Part shown: positions 63,275 through 64,000 of the stretch, one piece after another
Layout of the letters: the number at the start of each line of letters is the position of its first letter
Position numbering within the stretch: the stretch's first letter is position 1
Assembly (NCBI RefSeq): GCF_000607165.1
Contig: NZ_JFZG01000003.1
Coordinates: 310,001 to 374,000, forward strand
DNA: 64,000 nucleotides
From: Ralstonia pickettii
GTDB lineage: Bacteria; Pseudomonadota; Gammaproteobacteria; Burkholderiales; Burkholderiaceae
Reading direction: 5' to 3'
Made by a program: the position numbers and the translations under genes
Notes under the pieces: generated by a model
What the model saw: only the letters and a program-made list of their open reading frames with translations
Database searches by the model: none
What the model was told of the DNA's origin: nothing

Positions 63275-64000
63275 TCAGTTTTCGTCGTCAGCCAAGAACA
63301 ATTCCTGCAAATCATTGAGGAATCGCTGGCCCAGCTCGGTCGGGCGGATGGCGACATGGTCGCGTTTCAGCAGGCCGCGCTGCTCGGCGGTATCGAGTTC
63401 ACGCTCGATGGAGCGCAGCGGCAGGCCCGTGCGTTCCTGGAACAGCGTGACCGGGAAACCGTCCGTCAGTCGCAGCGCGTTGAGCATGAATTCGAACGGC
63501 AGGTCAGCGGCGTCGACTTCGCGCTGCTCCTGCATCACCGCCGCGCCGCCGGCCGTCTCGGCCTGACGCAGATACGTGTCCGGATGCTTGTGTCGCATCT
63601 CGCGGATGACCCGGTGCGGAAAGCTCAGCTTGCCGTGCGCGCCTGGGCCGATGCCGAGGTAATCGCCGAATTGCCAGTAGTTCAGGTTGTGCTTGCAGCG
63701 CTTGCCCGCCTTGGCATACGCCGATACCTCGTAATGCTCGTAGCCCGCCGCAGCCAGCCGCGCGTGAATCCAGTCCTGCATCGCAAACGCCGTGTCGTCA
63801 TCCGGCAGCGCGGGCGGGTACTTGGCGAAGTACGTGTTGGGCTCCAGCGTCAGGTGGTACAGCGACACGTGGTTCGTATCGAACGACAGCGCGGCCTCCA
63901 CATCGGCCTCGCATTCGGCGAGTGTCTGACCCGGCAGGGCGAACATCAAGTCCAGGTTGATGTTGTCGAAATGCGCGCGGGCGATGTCGATTGCGGCGCG
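63275..64000 (-). CDS. hemW: Radical SAM HemW-like protein (haem chaperone), 3' part
   Basis: Partial gene; the 5' end lies beyond the window. The visible 241 residues correspond to the C-terminal two-thirds of HemW/HemN-type proteins: FDNINLDLMFALPGQTLAEC, LYHLTLEPNTYFAKYPPALP, EVSAYAKAGKRCKHNLNYWQ then FGDYLGIGPGAHGK, and the C-terminal HemN_C domain (FMLNALRLTDGFPVTLFQER). HemW delivers haem to respiratory enzymes; it was formerly annotated as oxygen-independent coproporphyrinogen oxidase. The radical-SAM CxxxCxxC motif is outside the window. Confidence 0.93.
   Translation of the reverse strand, partial: RAAIDIARAHFDNINLDLMFALPGQTLAECEADVEAALSFDTNHVSLYHLTLEPNTYFAKYPPALPDDDTAFAMQDWIHARLAAAGYEHYEVSAYAKAGKRCKHNLNYWQFGDYLGIGPGAHGKLSFPHRVIREMRHKHPDTYLRQAETAGGAAVMQEQREVDAADLPFEFMLNALRLTDGFPVTLFQERTGLPLRSIERELDTAEQRGLLKRDHVAIRPTELGQRFLNDLQELFLADDEN

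Noticed and set aside
1-64000. CRISPR arrays, insertion sequences or rRNA operons
   Set aside because: No regularly spaced repeats, transposase motifs or rRNA sequence were seen anywhere in the window.

Overview
The window is GC-rich, densely coded bacterial chromosome. Gene content, codon style and gene order point to a betaproteobacterium of the Burkholderiaceae, most likely Ralstonia (R. pickettii/insidiosa/mannitolilytica type). Examples are dnaE followed by LPS glycosyltransferases and msbA, the hemF-nadD-rsfS-rlmH-maf-rng block, RsfS with a histone-H1-like tail, and pxpBCA with DUF969/DUF979. The species call is inference; no 16S rRNA gene is present.

Layout. 1-7.0 kb: an acyl-CoA module with the start of a branched-chain-type ABC binding protein, a single-chain biotin-dependent carboxylase, an acyl-CoA ligase and a divergent TetR regulator, then an ODP-type metallo-beta-lactamase-fold protein. 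7.2-13.2 kb: RhlE helicase, glutamyl-Q tRNA(Asp) synthetase, a LysR regulator divergent from pirin and a WrbA-like flavoprotein, and TrhO coupled to a 41-aa lipoprotein. 13.3-24.3 kb: dnaE, then a lipopolysaccharide block (four glycosyltransferases, O-antigen ligase, MsbA). 24.3-30.8 kb: a LysR-controlled aromatic keto-acid operon (benzoylformate decarboxylase, aldehyde dehydrogenase, ketopantoate-reductase-like protein, aromatic-acid MFS importer). 30.8-38.1 kb: a minus-strand housekeeping run (yebC, purD, hemF, nadD, rsfS, rlmH, maf, rng) with repeated ATGA stop/start overlaps. 38.2-45.7 kb: HerA-like ATPase, upp, NCS1 permease, DMT exporter, an atypical SDR, mgsA and a quinone oxidoreductase. 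46.0-50.9 kb: a complete BMP-type nucleoside ABC importer. 51.3-58.9 kb: a Bcr/CflA exporter and a pyroglutamate (5-oxoproline) operon: pxpBCA, DUF969, DUF979, a DctP-like binding protein and pyroglutamyl peptidase. 58.9-63.1 kb: an accessory stretch of poorly known genes ending at tRNA-Ser(UGA). The window closes with the 3' part of hemW.

The most interesting signal is in the accessory stretch at 60.9-61.15 kb. On the minus strand there is what looks like a P4-CI/P1-C4-type phage immunity antisense RNA of about 78 nt with its own -10 box and intrinsic terminator. Two segments in it (TTGGCGT and GATACAGG) are exactly complementary, in the right order, to a site about 100 nt downstream. A second copy of the same two segments sits just before a 135-aa ORF, and the ORF's Shine-Dalgarno lies at the edge of that copy. 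This looks like a phage-derived RNA switch retained beside a tRNA gene with no other recognisable phage genes. A HicB-like/Ner-like fusion protein and low-GC patches nearby support a mobile-element origin.
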